A stretch of 49,765 nt of DNA from Desulfobacterales bacterium (GCA_016209225.1 JACQWO010000072.1:1-49765), one strand, 5' to 3'; shown: positions 39,553 to 48,984, counted from the stretch's first letter. The notes: generated by a model from the letters alone, not told the origin. Program-made: numbers and translations.

Positions 39553-42159
39553 GTGTTTTCTTTCCTGAAAAAGATTTTTTTTAGGGGAGACCCCACACAG
39601 AGACAACGTTTTGTCTTTAACGTTGAGGAACTTCGCTCTACATTCAAGGCCCGTTACCATAGTTTCAAACTCCTTCTCAATGCCAACAACAAGGCGCTGG
39701 AGATAATGGCTGATATAGAGCAGTTCCTTCCGGGGGAGCGCCCTTTTGGCATGTCCTTTATAAGGGCAAGCTGTACGGCTTTGTCTGTCAATGTCTTCCG
39801 TATCATCCAGAATCTTAATGAACTTGCCCCCGATAAATATCGGGAATTGTACGGCAGATTCAGGGACATTGAGGGGTCCATCAATCAGATACTTTCCCGG
39901 AGAAGACTGCCAAAAGGGGATAGGCTTGTTATTTCACTTCGGGAAATCAACGGGGAGATGGCCGATGAAACAGGAAACAAGATGGCGGGCCTGGGAGAGG
40001 TAAAAAATCGCCTCCGGATTTCCACACCGGAAGGCTTTGTGATCACAGCCCTTGCCTATCAGAGATTTTTCACCCATAATGACCTTCAGACAGAGATTGA
40101 CCGTCGCCTTCAGTCTTCCAGTGCAGAGCAGATTGATCACCTCTATGCCCTCAGCGCCGGCATCCAGCAACTGATCATCCGGTCAGATATTCCCCCCGAC
40201 CTCGAACAGGCGATCATGGAGGCTTACAGAGACCTCGAGCGGCAGGTCGGAGGCGGGATAACGGTATCTCTGCGTAGCAGTGCCTTGGCGGAAGATTCTG
40301 CCGGAACATCCTTTGCCGGGCAGTATCGTTCCGAACTGAACGTGAGCGCCGAAAATATTATGCAGGCATATAGAGAAGTCGTCGCCAGCAAATACAGTCT
40401 GCCGGCTATGGCTTACAGATTGAACAGGGGGATACGTGATGAAGATATTGACATGTGTGTTGGTTGTATGGTTATGATTGATGCGCTGGCCGGCGGAGTC
40501 ACATACTCTCGTAATCCGCTGGACATGAGAGATGGTTCGATTTCCATAAACTCAGTCTGGGGGCTGCCAAAATCCGTGGTTGACGGCAGCGGGGCATCTG
40601 ACCTGTTTGTTGTCTCAAGGGACAACATGGATGTGATAAAAAAAGAGATCGGGAACAAGGAGTATAAGTTTGTCTGTTACCCTGAAGAAGGGGTATGCCG
40701 TCTGGATATGGCGGGAGAGAAAGCCTCATCTCCTTCACTGACAGATGACCAGGCCCAAGAGCTTGCCCGGATAGCGATGAAAATAGAAGAATACTATGGT
40801 TTCCCTCAGGACATTGAGTGGGGTATTTCCCATGATGATTCCATATATATCTTGCAATCTCGGCCGCTTAAGCAGTTTGATACAGGAGAAAAGGATTTTG
40901 AAGGGGCAAAAGAGCCATTAAACGGGGAATCGTTGATCATCTCAGGTGGGATAACAGCGTCTGCCGGTGTATCCTGCGGTCCTGTTTTTATAGTAAAGAG
41001 AGACATGGATACCCTTCAGTTTCCGGAGGGGGCTGTTCTGGTTACCCCCTCGCCTTTGCCTAGATGGGCTGCTCTCTTGAGTCGGGCTCAAGCGGTGGTC
41101 ACTGAGGAGGGAAGTTTTGCCGGCCATCTGGCAACCGTGGCAAGGGAATTTAATGTCCCGGCATTGTTCGGCATCCCCGGGGCAACCGATAAATTGAGGA
41201 ACGGCGACCTGATAACGGTAGATGCAGAGGGGCGGAAAATATATAAGGGCCGTGTTGAGGCACTGTTAGTGCAATCGGGGCATAAGAAAAGGTTTATGGA
41301 AGGCAGTCCTGTTTATGGGATACTTAAAGAGGTGAGCCGGTATATCGTTCCCTTAAACCTTCTTGATCCGGATGCCCCGGATTTTAAACCGCAGAAGTGC
41401 CGGACCCTACATGATATTACCCGCTTTTCCCATGAAAAGGCGGTTTGGGAGATGTTCAGTTTCGGTAAGGAGCATCATTTTTCAGAGCGCGCCAGCAAAC
41501 AACTGCTAACTGACGTACCTATGCAGTTCTGGGTCATTGATTTAGACGACGGTTTCAGAGATGAGGCAAAGGGAAAGCATGTTAAACTGGAAAACATCTC
41601 ATCTGTCCCCATGCTCGCCCTCTGGGAGGGAATGACCGCCATACCCTGGCGGGGACCACCGCCGGTTAATGCAAAGGGGTTTTTGTCCGTTTTACATGAG
41701 GCAACTACCAATCCTGCACTTGATCCATCCACCCGCTCTTCGTACGCTATCCGGAATTATTTTATGATCTCAAAAAATTTTTGCAGTCTCCATTCGAGGT
41801 TTGGTTTCCATTTCTCGATTGTGGAGGCTCTAGTTAGCGAAAGAGCCATTGAAAATTATATCAGTTTCCAGTTCAAGGGGGGTGCCGCTGACTATCAGCG
41901 AAAGGCTAGACGGGCCTTTTTTGTCGGCCGTATCCTCGAGGAATTTGGTTTCCGTATAGAGGTCAAAGAGGATGCACTTTTTTCCCGTGTTGAGGGAGTA
42001 GAAGAAGGCTTCATGAAGGAGAGACTCAGGATCATCGGTTACCTTATCATCCATACCCGCCAGTTAGACATGATTATGCTGGACGATGCCTCCATAAGCA
42101 GTCAGAAGGAAAAGATCATGAATGACCTCTATTCCATTATTAAGGATTCAAGGGGGTAA
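39553..42159 (+). CDS. PEP-synthase-like dikinase with unknown C-terminal domain (first copy)
   Basis: 868 residues from the GTG at 39553 (AGAGG upstream). Helical N-terminal domain about 1-125; ATP-grasp domain about 130-440 like PEP synthase/PPDK, with SLRSSALAEDSAGTSFAGQY, TYSRNPLDM and QDIEWGISHDDSIYILQSRP; swivelling phosphohistidine domain about 460-575 with His525 in GSFAGHLATVAREFNVPALF. The C-terminal PEP/pyruvate barrel is absent. Instead residues 580-868 form an unrecognised domain with LHDITRFSHE, SRFGFHFSIVEALVSE and NYISFQFKGGAADYQRKARR. It should phosphorylate its own His using ATP and pass the phosphate to an unknown acceptor bound by the last domain, by analogy with rifampin phosphotransferase. 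Cytoplasmic. Confidence 0.85.
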   Translation: MFSFLKKIFFRGDPTQRQRFVFNVEELRSTFKARYHSFKLLLNANNKALEIMADIEQFLPGERPFGMSFIRASCTALSVNVFRIIQNLNELAPDKYRELYGRFRDIEGSINQILSRRRLPKGDRLVISLREINGEMADETGNKMAGLGEVKNRLRISTPEGFVITALAYQRFFTHNDLQTEIDRRLQSSSAEQIDHLYALSAGIQQLIIRSDIPPDLEQAIMEAYRDLERQVGGGITVSLRSSALAEDSAGTSFAGQYRSELNVSAENIMQAYREVVASKYSLPAMAYRLNRGIRDEDIDMCVGCMVMIDALAGGVTYSRNPLDMRDGSISINSVWGLPKSVVDGSGASDLFVVSRDNMDVIKKEIGNKEYKFVCYPEEGVCRLDMAGEKASSPSLTDDQAQELARIAMKIEEYYGFPQDIEWGISHDDSIYILQSRPLKQFDTGEKDFEGAKEPLNGESLIISGGITASAGVSCGPVFIVKRDMDTLQFPEGAVLVTPSPLPRWAALLSRAQAVVTEEGSFAGHLATVAREFNVPALFGIPGATDKLRNGDLITVDAEGRKIYKGRVEALLVQSGHKKRFMEGSPVYGILKEVSRYIVPLNLLDPDAPDFKPQKCRTLHDITRFSHEKAVWEMFSFGKEHHFSERASKQLLTDVPMQFWVIDLDDGFRDEAKGKHVKLENISSVPMLALWEGMTAIPWRGPPPVNAKGFLSVLHEATTNPALDPSTRSSYAIRNYFMISKNFCSLHSRFGFHFSIVEALVSERAIENYISFQFKGGAADYQRKARRAFFVGRILEEFGFRIEVKEDALFSRVEGVEEGFMKERLRIIGYLIIHTRQLDMIMLDDASISSQKEKIMNDLYSIIKDSRG

Positions 42160-42192
42160 GCACTCAACAGCAGACATACAACAGCAGACATA

Positions 42193-42218
42193 CAACAGCG
42201 GGCTTAAGCCCGCTGTTG
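42193..42218. repeat. 26-base perfect palindrome around GGGCTTAAGCCC
   Basis: CAACAGCGGGCTT followed by its exact reverse complement. CAACAGCAGACATA units precede it (42165-42192). Imperfect copies are at about 42710-42735 and 42793-42818. It could be a REP-type hairpin or a terminator after the dikinase gene. Confidence 0.8.
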
Positions 42219-42315
42219 AGGCCGTCGTTTCTGATAGACTCGTAAAAAGCCAAAATTGGAATGGCAACGTGAAATGCGGTGGCCTTCATTTGCCAACTAA
42301 ACGAAGGAAGTATAT

Positions 42316-42723
42316 ATGGAAAGTATCCGTTTGTTACTGGTAGATGATGAAGAAGACTTCAGAACAACACTGGCCAGCAGGTTAAAAAGAAGAAATATAG
42401 ATGTTACCGATGTTGGCAGCGGCAACGAGGCAATAGAACTAATCAGAGAAAGGTCTTTCGATGTGGCCGTTCTTGACATCAAGATGCCCGGGATGGATGG
42501 CATAGAAACCCTGAAACATCTCAAGAAGATTGCTCCGCTCGTAGAGGTTATCCTGCTGACCGGACATGGTTCTGTGGAAGCAGGTATTGAGGGTATGAGA
42601 TTGGGGGCATATGATTACCTGATGAAACCTTATAATGTCAAAGATCTTTTGCTAAAGGTAGAAGATGCCTACCGACGGAAACTGCTCGAAGAGAGTCAAC
42701 AGCGGACTCAACAGCGGACTTAA
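42316..42723 (+). CDS. Single-domain response regulator with repeat-derived tail
   Basis: 135 residues. Receiver motifs: LLLVDDEEDF, VAVLDIKMPGMDG, LLTGHGS, YDYLMKPYN. The last residues (EESQQRTQQRT) are encoded by CAACAGCGGACT repeats. GGAAG precedes the ATG. It is placed between the two dikinase-like genes, which suggests a role in controlling them; the kinase at 45434 is the nearest candidate partner. Confidence 0.92.
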   Translation: MESIRLLLVDDEEDFRTTLASRLKRRNIDVTDVGSGNEAIELIRERSFDVAVLDIKMPGMDGIETLKHLKKIAPLVEVILLTGHGSVEAGIEGMRLGAYDYLMKPYNVKDLLLKVEDAYRRKLLEESQQRTQQRT

Positions 42724-42822
42724 GCCCGCTGCTGTAGGAGGGGGTAGAAGATGCCCGGCGGAAATTGCTTGAAGAGGCTCAACAGCGGACTCAACAGCAG
42801 GCTTAAGCCCGCTGTTGTGGGA
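42658..42822. repeat. Tandem duplication of the receiver gene's 3' end
   Basis: The segment from GTAGAAGATGCCTACCGACG (42658) to the palindrome recurs 86 bases later as GTAGAAGATGCCCGGCGGAA (42744). The first copy encodes VEDAYRRKLLEESQQRTQQR; the second, in its old frame, would give VEDARRKLLEEAQQRTQQQA and a stop. The second copy now holds the start of the next gene in another frame. Confidence 0.85.
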
Positions 42823-45462
42823 TGGCTTAACCTTTTCAGAAGAAAAAGATCAAGCAAGGATACCTTTTCCCCTGATACCCTGTCCAACCTCTTTCGCTTC
42901 AAATATTCCTGTTTCAAGATGTTGCTGGACTCAAATGCCGAATTTTTGAAGGTAATAAGCGACATAGAGGAGAGACTCCAGGGGCAGCAGGTCTTTGGTA
43001 TGTCATACGTGAGATCCCGGGCTGCCCAGGCTGTTTTTCACGCCCTTCGTATGGTTAAAAACCTGGATGACCTCTCGGGTCACCGTTATACCTTGCTTTT
43101 TGATATCCTCGAAAAGATTAACCTAAAAATCAAAGAGGCTTTGGGTAAGAGAAAGGAGATTCCACCGACAGAATTGATTTTACCCTACCTTCAGATTAAT
43201 GCGGAGATGGTGGATTGGGTGGGGGGGAAAAATGCCAATCTTGGTGAGATACATAACAGGGTGCATCTTCCAATACCCAGAGGGTTCGCTATCACCACAC
43301 GGGCATTCGAATCTTTTATGGTCAGAAATGAACTCTTTGATGAGATCAGTAAAAAAAAGGTGGGGATTGACCCTGATAATCCGGAAACCATTAACACTAC
43401 CAGTGAGGAGATCCGGCAGTTAATCACCTCAGCCCAGGTTCCTGCTGAACTGGAAGATGCCATCCTCCTGGCCTATGCAAAACTTGCCGAGGACAGCGGA
43501 ATACGAGTATCCATGCGGAGCAGCGCGACCGGAGAGGATAGTGAGCTTTCCTATGCCGGCCAATACTTATCTAAATTAAACGTACCATCGGATCAAATCA
43601 TTCATGCCTATAAGGAAGTCGTAGCCAGTCTCTATACCCCTCGGGCGATTGCCTATCGCCTCAACAAAGGGATAAGGGACGAAGATGTCGCTATGAGTGT
43701 AGCCTGCCTTCAAATGGTGGAATCTGCGGCCAGCGGCGTAATGTATTCGCGAAATCCATTCAACTTACTTGAAGAGAATATCATCATTACCGCGGTATGG
43801 GGGCTGGGTCCCTATGCCGTGGAGGGGGTTATCACGCCGGACAGTTACACGGTAGGGAAAAATCGTCAAACAATAGCAGCCGAGATCTCCCACAAGATAG
43901 TTAAATTGATCAGTAAGCCCGACGGGGATTTGATAGAAGTTCCTGTGGCGGATGATCTTCAGGATAAACCCTGTCTATCACAGGAGGAGATTGATATTCT
44001 TGTCACCTACGCCCTGAAACTTGAGGAACATTATGGATGCCCCCAGGATATAGAGTGGGCTCTCGACAAAAAGAAACGTCTCTTTATTCTGCAAAGCCGC
44101 CCCCTCCGTGTAGAAGACTATGGAAAAGGCTATCCCATCACCCCTGTCTTGACAGCATACCCTCTGCTGATCGAAAAAGGGAGAACAGCCTCTGCAGGGG
44201 TAGGTTTCGGACCGGCATTTCATGTGGTTTCAGATCAAGACCTATTGAATTTCCCTGATGGGGCGGTTCTGGTGGCAAGGCACTCTTCTCCGAAGTTTGT
44301 TATGGTTATGAAGAAAACCAGGGCAATTATCACCGATATGGGGAATATAGCAGGACATATGGCATCTCTGGCAAGGGAGTTCTCGGTACCTGCCATTGTG
44401 AATGCCAGGGTGGCCACAGCCACTATCCCCACCGGTATGGAAGTTACCGTGGATGCCTATTCGGGAAGGGTATATCAGGGAATAGTCCCTGAATTAGAGT
44501 CCTTCCAGAATGCCTGTGAATGCCCCATGAAGGATACACCGGTATACAGGGTTCTGAGAGAGGTCAGTGATTGGATCATACCTCTGCATCTCCTGGACCC
44601 CAAGTCACCCAACTTCACCCCTTCATTTTGCCGGTCCCTTCACGATATCAGCCGGATGGTACATGAATTCTCATATACTGAGATGTTTCAACTCAGCGAT
44701 TTTGTGTCCGATAAAAAGGGAGTGGCTTTTAAATTGAAAGTCTCTATTCCGCTTGATCTGTATGTTATTGATTTGGGAGGCGGCATGACGGAAACTAACG
44801 TGCATCTCAATAGTGTGCCTCCTGATAAGATCGCCTCAGTTCCCTTCAATGCCCTCCTTAGAGGAATAATGCATGAAGACTTTCAGAAAAGTCAATTACG
44901 ACCTGTCGAGTTTAAAGGCTTTTTATCTGTTATGAGAGAGCAGATGCTCTCCCCTCCTTCTAAAACAGAAAGGTTCGGTGATCGCAGCTATGCCATTATC
45001 TCTGACAAATATCTAAATTTTAGCTCCCGTGTTGGCTACCACTACAGCATCCTGGATTCCTACTGCAGCCCGACACCTGGTATGAATTATATTACCTTTT
45101 CTTTTAAGGGGGGGGCTGCCGATGATATCCGCAGAAACAGACGTGTCCGGGCTATTGCTGTAATCCTTCAATCACTTGATTTTACAGTCGAGATCACCGG
45201 AGATCGGGTAGATGCCCGTTACCAAAAACATGAGTGCTCTCTTATTGAAGACAGACTGGACATAATCGGACGACTGCTCCAGTTCACCCGCCAGATGGAT
45301 ATGCTGATGAATAATGAGGCCAGTGTTGAGGCGCTGGCGAAGAACTTCCTGGCAGGAAATTACAATTTGAAAAACACTGCAACTACCCGGGGGCAGAAGT
45401 CAGAAGTCAGGAGTCAGGAGTCAGGGGGTAGAAATGATTCAAGAAAAACACCCTGGGATTAA
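42751..45462 (+). CDS. PEP-synthase-like dikinase with unknown C-terminal domain (second copy)
   Basis: 903 residues if the ATG at 42751 (AGGAGG upstream) is used; its first about 22 residues come from duplicated receiver-tail DNA, and a GTG at 42817 would give an N-terminus like that of the first copy. Domains as in the first copy: helical N-terminus; ATP-grasp with DWVGGKNANLGEIHNRV, SMRSSATGEDSELSYAGQY, MYSRNPFNL and LFILQSRP; phosphohistidine domain with His536 in GNIAGHMASLAREFSVPAIV; and the same unrecognised C-terminal domain (LHDISRMVHE, SRVGYHYSILDSY, NYITFSFKGGAADDIRRNRR). The final about 25 residues (RGQKSEVRSQESGGRN...) are repeat-encoded. The two copies are clearly homologous throughout yet quite diverged, so the duplication is old. 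Confidence 0.85.
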   Translation: MPGGNCLKRLNSGLNSRLKPAVVGWLNLFRRKRSSKDTFSPDTLSNLFRFKYSCFKMLLDSNAEFLKVISDIEERLQGQQVFGMSYVRSRAAQAVFHALRMVKNLDDLSGHRYTLLFDILEKINLKIKEALGKRKEIPPTELILPYLQINAEMVDWVGGKNANLGEIHNRVHLPIPRGFAITTRAFESFMVRNELFDEISKKKVGIDPDNPETINTTSEEIRQLITSAQVPAELEDAILLAYAKLAEDSGIRVSMRSSATGEDSELSYAGQYLSKLNVPSDQIIHAYKEVVASLYTPRAIAYRLNKGIRDEDVAMSVACLQMVESAASGVMYSRNPFNLLEENIIITAVWGLGPYAVEGVITPDSYTVGKNRQTIAAEISHKIVKLISKPDGDLIEVPVADDLQDKPCLSQEEIDILVTYALKLEEHYGCPQDIEWALDKKKRLFILQSRPLRVEDYGKGYPITPVLTAYPLLIEKGRTASAGVGFGPAFHVVSDQDLLNFPDGAVLVARHSSPKFVMVMKKTRAIITDMGNIAGHMASLAREFSVPAIVNARVATATIPTGMEVTVDAYSGRVYQGIVPELESFQNACECPMKDTPVYRVLREVSDWIIPLHLLDPKSPNFTPSFCRSLHDISRMVHEFSYTEMFQLSDFVSDKKGVAFKLKVSIPLDLYVIDLGGGMTETNVHLNSVPPDKIASVPFNALLRGIMHEDFQKSQLRPVEFKGFLSVMREQMLSPPSKTERFGDRSYAIISDKYLNFSSRVGYHYSILDSYCSPTPGMNYITFSFKGGAADDIRRNRRVRAIAVILQSLDFTVEITGDRVDARYQKHECSLIEDRLDIIGRLLQFTRQMDMLMNNEASVEALAKNFLAGNYNLKNTATTRGQKSEVRSQESGGRNDSRKTPWD
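45391..45431. repeat. One-sided word repeat (CAGAAGTCAGGAGTCAGG)
   Basis: Tandem words CAGAAGTCAGAAGTCAGGAG and TCAGGAGTCAGGGGG, the same vocabulary as one arm of the element at 39355-39533. It encodes the tail of the second dikinase-like protein and supplies the AGGGGG that serves as ribosome-binding site for the kinase gene at 45434. Confidence 0.75.
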
Positions 45463-47581
45463 CAAAAAGGTCGTTCTCATTGTCTGCCTGAGCGCTGCTA
45501 TCTTTCTGGCAATTGGTGTCGCTTTGGGTCTCTGGTCTGGCAGGGAGATGAGAGAGGTAGTGGGAAGACAGTTCAATGAAGAACAACTGGTTATTGCCCG
45601 TAATATCTCCAATCTGGTTGAAAGGGAAATGAACTTCCTTAGAAAAGAGCTTGTTCTCCTTGGCAAGGATATCTCTGATGGGCATCAAGCCCCTGATAGG
45701 CAGTATGAAACTATCCAGAAGAGTCTTTCCCATGTCTTAGAGGGTGGCGTTTGGAGAATTGATGTTGTAGACTTGGGGAACAAAAAGACCCATATATATA
45801 CGTCTCATAGACACTGGACATTAAATCAGGCATCCGACCAGGGACTGCATAATGGACAGGGCCCGAATATAGGAAACAATAGAGGGGTCTGGGTTTCCCC
45901 TCCCCGGACAGAGTATTCTGGAATAGATTTGCAATTGGCGGTATCTCTGGCAGGCGCTTCTAAAAGACTGCTTCTTTTTCATGTCAATGTCTCATGGTTC
46001 CTGACCCCCTTTTTGAAAAATGTGCGCTCCGGAAAGACAGGATATGCCTGGATTATTGATAACAACGGGGTTTTCCTCTTTCATCCCGAGACAAAGTTTG
46101 TCGGCAGGGATGCCTTCAAGGTTCGTAAAGAGCGGGATGCAAGTATTTACTACGGAAAGATCAATTTTATTCAGAAAGAAAGGATGCTCAAAGGTCTGGA
46201 GGGCACAGGCTGGTATGTTTCCGGTTGGCATCGGGGAATTACCGGAGAGATAAAGAAACTGATTGCCTACTCCCCCATAATTATCTCAGACAATCCGCCC
46301 CAAAAGTGGTCTGTAGCCGTGGCAGCGCCCATAAAAGAGGTTGAAGAGGCAATTTATTCAGCCTATCTGCGGCATTTTCTGTTGCAGGGGCTGATCATTG
46401 TGGCTGTTGTATTGGGCGCCGCAACGATCCTGTTTTTTGAAATACGTTGGTCTCGCACTCTGGAGCAAGAGGTTGCCAATCAAACCTGGGAACTCAAAAG
46501 ATCAGAAGAAAAATATCGCTCTCTAGTAGAAAGCGCTGAGGACTTTATCTTTACGGTAGATTCTGAAGGCCATTTTCAGTCCATGAACAGCTTTACTGCC
46601 AATTTCTTCGGGGGCTGTCCTGAAGATTTCCTGGGCAAGAAGCTTTCTGCCCTATTTTCTGATGAAATTGTTGAAAGGCAGCTGAAATTGATAAGACTGG
46701 TCTATAGATTCGAGAAGAGCGTTCGTGATGAGTTCATGTTAACATTGGGAGAACACCAAACGTGGATCAGTGCCAATTTCATGCCCTTAAAGAATGAAGA
46801 GGGCAAGGTGTCTTCTGTCTTATGTATTGCCAGGGACATTACGGAAAACAAACAATTAGAAAGGCAGCTCATCAATACCGAAAAATTGGCATCTATGGGG
46901 ACATTAGCGGCTGGTGTTGCCCATGAAATCAATAACCCACTGGGGGTTATACTGGGCTTCTCCGACCTTTTACTGGAAAAAACAGATGAGAACAGTCAGG
47001 AATATGAAGACCTGAAAACCATAGAAAGACAGGGTCTCCATTGCAAACAGGTTGTAGAAAATCTCTTAAGCTTTGCCCGTCAGGGAGAAGGGGACGACGC
47101 TGAGCGCTCTGATTTGAACCATAGTATTGAGGATATAATCAAGGTTGTGAAACACACCCTTGAGATGAACAATATTGAACTGGTTCTGGATTTAGATAAA
47201 GACATCCCCCAGGTTAAAGGTGATTCCCGACAATTACAGCAGGTGTTTTTGAACCTGATCAACAATGCCGCAGCGGCCATGAATGGAGGGGGTATGTTAA
47301 ATATCCGGACATTCATGGAAAGAGGCAGCCGAAAGGCCATAGTTCATTTTCAGGATAACGGTGTGGGGATTAAAGAAGGAGATATAGACCGCATCTTCGA
47401 CCCCTTCTTTACCACCAAGCCGGAAGGGGAAGGGACCGGTCTGGGTTTATTCGTAAGCTATGGTATTATAACCAAATATGGAGGAACGATAAATTGTGTC
47501 AGCCATACTGCTGATTCACCCGGCAGGCCGAGGGGGACTACCTTTACCATAAAGCTGCCCATCACGACTCAGGAGGGATAA
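45434..47581 (+). CDS. Sensor histidine kinase with Cache and PAS domains
   Basis: 715 residues. Transmembrane helices at about 12-33 and 315-335 enclose a double-Cache-type sensor (GKTGYAWIIDNNGVFLFHPE, about 200-220, and KWSVAVAAPIKEVEE near 291). A PAS domain follows at about 360-475 (YRSLVESAEDFIFTVDSEGH). HisKA has His497 (LAAGVAHEINNPLGVILGFS); the ATPase domain has NNAAAAMNGGG, DNGVGIKEG and DPFFTTKPEGEGTGLGLFVS. All catalytic motifs are intact. The ATG lies inside the end of the dikinase-like gene in another frame, and the gene's stop overlaps the start of the activator at 47581, making a clear two-component pair. Confidence 0.94.
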   Translation: MIQEKHPGINKKVVLIVCLSAAIFLAIGVALGLWSGREMREVVGRQFNEEQLVIARNISNLVEREMNFLRKELVLLGKDISDGHQAPDRQYETIQKSLSHVLEGGVWRIDVVDLGNKKTHIYTSHRHWTLNQASDQGLHNGQGPNIGNNRGVWVSPPRTEYSGIDLQLAVSLAGASKRLLLFHVNVSWFLTPFLKNVRSGKTGYAWIIDNNGVFLFHPETKFVGRDAFKVRKERDASIYYGKINFIQKERMLKGLEGTGWYVSGWHRGITGEIKKLIAYSPIIISDNPPQKWSVAVAAPIKEVEEAIYSAYLRHFLLQGLIIVAVVLGAATILFFEIRWSRTLEQEVANQTWELKRSEEKYRSLVESAEDFIFTVDSEGHFQSMNSFTANFFGGCPEDFLGKKLSALFSDEIVERQLKLIRLVYRFEKSVRDEFMLTLGEHQTWISANFMPLKNEEGKVSSVLCIARDITENKQLERQLINTEKLASMGTLAAGVAHEINNPLGVILGFSDLLLEKTDENSQEYEDLKTIERQGLHCKQVVENLLSFARQGEGDDAERSDLNHSIEDIIKVVKHTLEMNNIELVLDLDKDIPQVKGDSRQLQQVFLNLINNAAAAMNGGGMLNIRTFMERGSRKAIVHFQDNGVGIKEGDIDRIFDPFFTTKPEGEGTGLGLFVSYGIITKYGGTINCVSHTADSPGRPRGTTFTIKLPITTQEG

Positions 47582-48984
47582 TGTCAGGAAGGATACTGAT
47601 AGTTGATGATGAGAAAGACATGCTGGTTCTTTTGAGGAGGATTATTTCCGAGAAGACGGATCATCAATTGGTGACAGAGTGTGATCCGGTGATGGCCTTG
47701 GAATTGTTTAAGAAACAGCCTTTTGATCTGGTAATAGCCGATTTAAAGATGCCCGGGATGGATGGCATCAAACTCCTTGAAGAAGTCAAAAAAATAAACC
47801 CAAAGGTTTTGGTGGTCATCATGACTGCCTATGGCACTATTGAAACCGCAGTGGAGGCAGTCCAGAAAGGCGCCTATGACTACATAACCAAGCCATTTCG
47901 AAAAGAACGGATTCTATTAACGATAAACAAGGTTATGAAATGGCGGGATATGGTAAGGGAAAACCTGGCTCTTCGTCAGGCGCTGGAGGAGAGAGATGGT
48001 TTTTCGTGCATGGTCGGGGCAAGTCCGGTTATGAAGGAGATATTTGAACAAATAAGGCAGGTAGCCCCTACCACGGCTACAGTGTTAATCACCGGAGCCA
48101 GCGGAACCGGCAAGGAATTGCTCGCCAGGGCAATCCATCAAAACAGTCTTCGAAGCTCCAATAAAATGATTACCGTCAACTGTACTGCTATCCCTGAACA
48201 GGTTATAGAAAGCGAGCTTTTTGGCCATGTAAAAGGCGCCTTTACCGGGGCATGGAAAGACAAAAGGGGGCTGGTTGAAGAGGCTCACCAGGGGACCCTC
48301 TTTCTGGATGAAATCGGCGATCTCAACCCTCTCATGCAAACCAAACTCCTTCGGCTGGTACAGGAAGGTGAGTTTAAGCCGGTCGGAAGTGTGGTCACCA
48401 AAAAGGCTGACATACGCTTTGTAGCTGCCACAAACCACAATCTGAAGGAGGAGATGGAAGAAAAACGTTTCCGGGAAGATCTTTACTACCGGTTAAATGT
48501 CATCCATCTTGAATTACCTCCACTTAAGGAGAGAAAAGAGGACATCTCCCTTTTGAGTTATCATTTTTTAAAAAAATACACGCGGGCTAACCAGAAAGAG
48601 ATCATAGACATTTCATCTGCAGCCATGCAGGCACTTCTTTCACTGGGATTGCCCGGCAATGTGAGAGAGCTGGAAAACATCATCGAACGCGGCGTTATCT
48701 TTTGCCGGACCAACACGCTGGAGGTGAAAGACCTATTCCCAAATAATGAGCAGAAGGCTTCGTATCCTTACCTTGATGAGGATATCTACCGATTATCCTT
48801 TAAAGAAGCCAAGGATAAGATGACTCATGAGTTTCATCGGCACTATGTGTTGTCCGTCCTGCGAAAAAGCAGGGGGAATATAAGTAAGGCTGCTGCTATG
48901 GCGGGTATTCAAAGGCAATATCTTCACCGACTGATGAAGGAAGAAGGGATAGATGCTAAGGATATTAATCTCAAATGTGAATAG
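47581..48984 (+). CDS. NtrC-type sigma-54 response regulator
   Basis: 467 residues. Receiver domain 1-120 with Asp54 (VIADLKMPGMDG) and Lys104 (YDYITKPF). AAA+ domain about 145-375: Walker A GASGTGKE (172-179), GAFTGA (219-224), Walker B TLFLDEIGDL (239-248) and arginine-finger region FREDLYYRLNVIHLELPPLK. C-terminal helix-turn-helix GNISKAAAMAGIQRQYLHRL. TAATG overlap with the kinase gene shows translational coupling. It should activate sigma-54 promoters; the one at 23054 is the only strong one seen here and is a candidate target, as is any promoter outside the window. All key residues are present. Confidence 0.95.
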   Translation: MSGRILIVDDEKDMLVLLRRIISEKTDHQLVTECDPVMALELFKKQPFDLVIADLKMPGMDGIKLLEEVKKINPKVLVVIMTAYGTIETAVEAVQKGAYDYITKPFRKERILLTINKVMKWRDMVRENLALRQALEERDGFSCMVGASPVMKEIFEQIRQVAPTTATVLITGASGTGKELLARAIHQNSLRSSNKMITVNCTAIPEQVIESELFGHVKGAFTGAWKDKRGLVEEAHQGTLFLDEIGDLNPLMQTKLLRLVQEGEFKPVGSVVTKKADIRFVAATNHNLKEEMEEKRFREDLYYRLNVIHLELPPLKERKEDISLLSYHFLKKYTRANQKEIIDISSAAMQALLSLGLPGNVRELENIIERGVIFCRTNTLEVKDLFPNNEQKASYPYLDEDIYRLSFKEAKDKMTHEFHRHYVLSVLRKSRGNISKAAAMAGIQRQYLHRLMKEEGIDAKDINLKCE

